Below are positions 6,360 to 8,778 of a stretch of DNA of 8,778 bases, piece after piece. The position numbers and the translations under genes were made by a program. This DNA is from Bacteroidota bacterium. GTDB lineage: Bacteria; Bacteroidota; Bacteroidia; UKL13-3. The notes beneath the pieces were generated by a model that had not been told where the DNA came from, made no database searches, and saw only the letters and a list, made by a program, of their open reading frames with translations. Location of the stretch: NCBI GenBank assembly GCA_018883485.1, contig VEQB01000075.1, positions 1 to 8,778 of the forward strand, in the 5' to 3' direction. Each line of letters starts with the position of its first letter. The first letter of the stretch is position 1.

Positions 6360-8778
6360 ATGAAAAAACTCATACTCATTCTTGCTATCATTTTTTCTGT
6401 AAGCTATTTTACTCAAGCACAAAACCTTTTAGGAAATTATTGGGAAACCAATGGACAAGTGAATGCCTCGGTAAAACTTAATAACAAAACCTACATTGGA
6501 GGCGAGTTTAATTATGTAGGCCCAAGCAGCGGTTCTTTAGGTTGTTACCACCTTACTCAATCCAAAGTGGTAAACAAAAGTTTAATAATAGACGGTCAGA
6601 TAAATGCCATGGTTTCTGATAATCAAGGAAACATTTATTTGGGTGGAGATTTTAACATAAATGGAGGAGCGCAGCGTTCCTTGGCAAAATTTTCATCTGC
6701 GATGGTTCTTGATAATTCCTTTAATTTTACCTTTAATGGTGAGGTGCAACATTTAGCCATTAATAACAATTGCCTATTTACTGCAGGGAATTTTAGTACT
6801 ATTAACAATCAAAACAGATTTGGAATAGCAGGTATTGAATTAGCTGGAAATACCTTAACTAGTTTTTCTCCAAACCCAGATGGCCCTGTATTTGCTTTGA
6901 ATAGCAGTAATGGAGTGCTGTATATTGGCGGAAGTTTTAATTTAATTTCAGGTGCTCAACGCGTGTCAATTGCAGCATATGATGGTGCTAGAAATTTATT
7001 ACCCTTAAGTATTTTAGTATCTGGAGTAGTAAGATCAATAGCTTCTGCAGATAGTTTACTTTTTATTGCAGGATCTTTTGATACAGTTGCATCAGTTGCC
7101 CGCAAAAACTTAGCTTCCATTAACCTTACTACAGGCCAACTGCGTAATTGGAGAGCGGATATAACTGGATCTGTAAAAGAAATGCGCATCGCCTCTAATG
7201 TACTCTATTTAGGGGGTACATTTTTTCAAGTAGGTTCAGCCATTAGAAGTAACTTAGCGGCGGTAAATGTTTTAACAAACGCAGTTACAAACTTTAACCC
7301 TGGAATAGATGGACCGATAAATGCCATGGCAATTAAAGGCAATACCTTATATGTTGGCGGGAATTTTAATTCTATAGGCTTCGACAACAAAAATTACCTT
7401 GCAGGCATTAGTATTTCTAATGGCACACTAACTGGTAATTTACCTAATGTAAATGGAGAAGTAAATGTAATCTTGGCAAGTAGTGACACCCTCCTAGCAA
7501 CAGGTAATTTTAGCAGCTTTGGGGGAAAAAATCTATTTAACTTCGCCGTAATCGACAATCAAACAGGAGAGGCCTTGGATAATAACTTAGAAATAGACGG
7601 GCCAATATTTGATTTAGAATTGGTAGGTAATGAAATTCTAGTTGCAGGTGATTTTATATCCATTGGAAGCTCTCTTAGAGTTGGTGTAGCCATAGTTGAT
7701 ACTGCATTGATTCCTACTTCTTGGGATGCCTTAAGTGATGGAAAAGTTAATGATGCACTTGTTATTGGTAACACGATTTATCTCGCAGGAGAGTTTACTG
7801 CACTTGACACGGATGCCAGAAATGCATTAGCGATGGTTAATGCAACTTCAGGAGATGCACTACCTTGGAATCCTAATGCTAATGGGCCAGCCAAAAAACT
7901 TTATTTACATCAATCTGATTTGTATGTAATTGGTGAATTCTCTCAAATTGGTTCAACTACACGTAATCGAATTGCATCCTTTTCTTTGCAAAATGCCGGA
8001 GCACTGCGTACTTGGAATATTAATCCAGATTCATCTATTTATTCTATAACTAGTTCAAATAATTCAGTAATATTAGGGGGGCAATTTACCAAAATTGGCA
8101 GTACAGATAGAAGCTTTCTTGCAGCCGTAGATACTGGTACAGCAATTGTTACAAATTGGGAACCTTCTGTAAACGGTGCAGTTAGGGCATTAGAAGAAGA
8201 CAATGGTTTAGTATATGTTGGTGGAGACTTTTCTAGCAGCATAGCCTCAGGTTTTACTTGCTATTCAATAAATTCAAATCAAGAATTAGACTTTCCAATT
8301 AAATTAGAACGTGGCAATGCTTATTCAATAAAACAATTAGGGCAACAACTTTTTGTAAGTGGTCCGTTTGTGGTTGCCAATGCAAATGGAAAACAAAATT
8401 TTGTAGTTGTTGAATTAAATACAGGAACTCCTACAGTTCAAGCTAGTAATGCAACTATAAGCGAAATTACCCCTATAAGTATGAAATTGAGCTTTACTAA
8501 AGGTAATGGCGCCAAATACCTAGTTTTAGGTAAACAAGGATCTGCCGTAGATTCCTTCCCTAGCAATGGAATGATTTTAAATGCGAATACAATTTTTGGC
8601 AACGGAATGGCATTAGGTTCTAACTTTGTAGTTTATAATGGTACTGATACCTCATTTGAAATTACCGGTTTAAATACTGGAACAAATTACCATTTTGCAG
8701 TGTTTGCTTATAATGGTTTTGGTTCAAACACAAATTATTTACAGGCTAATCCAGCATTAGGAAATGCTACCACTATTG
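6360..8778 (+). CDS. Secreted delta-60 repeat protein with Fn3-like domain, 5' part only (paralogue of the upstream gene)
   Basis: The frame is open from ATG 6360 to the right edge: 806 complete codons without a stop. The start is set by a clear signal peptide, MKKL then a hydrophobic core at residues 4-14, with cleavage after TQA so that the mature protein begins at Gln21. Residues 31-689 contain 14 delta-60/DUF5122 blades and residues 690-806 an Fn3-like domain of the same GNG/YN type as in the upstream gene. No catalytic motif is visible. Since the upstream paralogue ends with a T9SS tail, more Fn3-like domains and a tail probably lie beyond the window; this is inference. The leader AACCTTTAATTTTAAAAAT has no Shine-Dalgarno sequence. 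It is not a broken continuation of the upstream gene, because that gene is complete through its sorting tail and this one has its own signal peptide. Confidence 0.93.
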   Translation, partial: MKKLILILAIIFSVSYFTQAQNLLGNYWETNGQVNASVKLNNKTYIGGEFNYVGPSSGSLGCYHLTQSKVVNKSLIIDGQINAMVSDNQGNIYLGGDFNINGGAQRSLAKFSSAMVLDNSFNFTFNGEVQHLAINNNCLFTAGNFSTINNQNRFGIAGIELAGNTLTSFSPNPDGPVFALNSSNGVLYIGGSFNLISGAQRVSIAAYDGARNLLPLSILVSGVVRSIASADSLLFIAGSFDTVASVARKNLASINLTTGQLRNWRADITGSVKEMRIASNVLYLGGTFFQVGSAIRSNLAAVNVLTNAVTNFNPGIDGPINAMAIKGNTLYVGGNFNSIGFDNKNYLAGISISNGTLTGNLPNVNGEVNVILASSDTLLATGNFSSFGGKNLFNFAVIDNQTGEALDNNLEIDGPIFDLELVGNEILVAGDFISIGSSLRVGVAIVDTALIPTSWDALSDGKVNDALVIGNTIYLAGEFTALDTDARNALAMVNATSGDALPWNPNANGPAKKLYLHQSDLYVIGEFSQIGSTTRNRIASFSLQNAGALRTWNINPDSSIYSITSSNNSVILGGQFTKIGSTDRSFLAAVDTGTAIVTNWEPSVNGAVRALEEDNGLVYVGGDFSSSIASGFTCYSINSNQELDFPIKLERGNAYSIKQLGQQLFVSGPFVVANANGKQNFVVVELNTGTPTVQASNATISEITPISMKLSFTKGNGAKYLVLGKQGSAVDSFPSNGMILNANTIFGNGMALGSNFVVYNGTDTSFEITGLNTGTNYHFAVFAYNGFGSNTNYLQANPALGNATTI
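6450..8426 (+). repeat. Fourteen highly regular delta-60/DUF5122 blade repeats, residues 31-689
   Basis: The [YFL]-[IVL]-[GA]-G-x-F hairpin begins at residues 45, 93, 140, 188, 235, 283, 331, 379, 427, 474, 522, 571, 619 and 665. The interval is 46-49 residues, or about 143 bases. Most blades start with an N-P-x-x-[DN]-G-x-[VI] segment, for example NPDGPV, NPGIDGPI, PNVNGEV and EPSVNGAV, and then carry a paired L-A-x-[IV]-[ND] strand. This is the delta-60 repeat pattern. Fourteen blades fit two seven-bladed propellers. The last blade (FVSGPF) is the least typical. Confidence 0.88.
8427..8778 (+). other. Fn3-like domain, residues 690-806 (runs to the window edge)
   Basis: The segment has the same landmarks as the four Fn3-like domains of the upstream protein: SMKLSFTKGNG, VLGKQGSAVDSFPSNG, ALGSNFVVYNG, ITGLNTGTNYHFAVFAYN. 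The nearest match by eye is the second upstream unit, which shares Y-H-F-A-[IV]-F-x-Y-N-x-F-G. The final strand seems complete, and the trailing NPALGNATTI looks like a linker to a further domain outside the window. Confidence 0.75.

Noticed and set aside
6299..6362. A single gene split in two by a stop or frameshift
   Set aside because: The first protein is complete with a T9SS sorting tail, a terminator follows it, and the second protein starts with its own signal peptide.
6450..8426. Regular spacing of about 143 bases, which at first suggests a repeat array such as CRISPR or satellite DNA
   Set aside because: The period is a whole number of codons in an open frame and matches delta-60 blades. 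The DNA itself is diverged between units, unlike CRISPR repeats.
221..8778. A defence, toxin-antitoxin or phage system hidden in the window
   Set aside because: No nuclease, helicase, toxin, integrase or reverse transcriptase motif was seen in any frame; all coding content is explained by surface-protein repeats and sorting signals.

Overview
The window is A+T-rich DNA from a member of the Bacteroidota, probably a free-living or flavobacterial/sphingobacterial-type organism. The evidence is a complete type IX secretion (T9SS) C-terminal sorting domain, leaders that leave Gln as the mature N-terminus, start codons with A/T-rich leaders and no Shine-Dalgarno sequence, and surface-protein repeat families typical of that phylum (delta-60/DUF5122, SBBP, LamG, Fn3-like). 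All coding sequence is on the + strand.

Layout: (1) positions 1-125 hold the 3' end of an unrecognised gene. (2) 126-220 is a short A/T-rich intergenic region with a weak Bacteroidota-type promoter candidate. (3) 221-6301 is one complete gene for a 2026-residue secreted mosaic protein: signal peptide, 14 delta-60-like blades, four Fn3-like domains, a seven-repeat SBBP propeller, a LamG/concanavalin-like domain and a T9SS tail. (4) 6311-6340 is a strong intrinsic terminator. (5) 6360-8778 is the 5' part of a second secreted protein. It has its own signal peptide, 14 very regular delta-60 blades and one Fn3-like domain of the same type, and then runs off the end of the window.

The two large genes are tandem paralogues with the same N-terminal plan: signal peptide, then 14 blades, then Fn3-like domains. 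They differ in repeat regularity, which suggests divergence after duplication or different selection. They probably encode large cell-surface or released proteins used for adhesion or carbohydrate/polymer binding. No catalytic domain is visible in either, so the function is inferred from architecture only. The genes are separated by a terminator with only 19 bases between its T-run and the second start codon, so how the second gene is transcribed is an open question. No RNA gene, mobile element, CRISPR array or defence-type cassette was seen.
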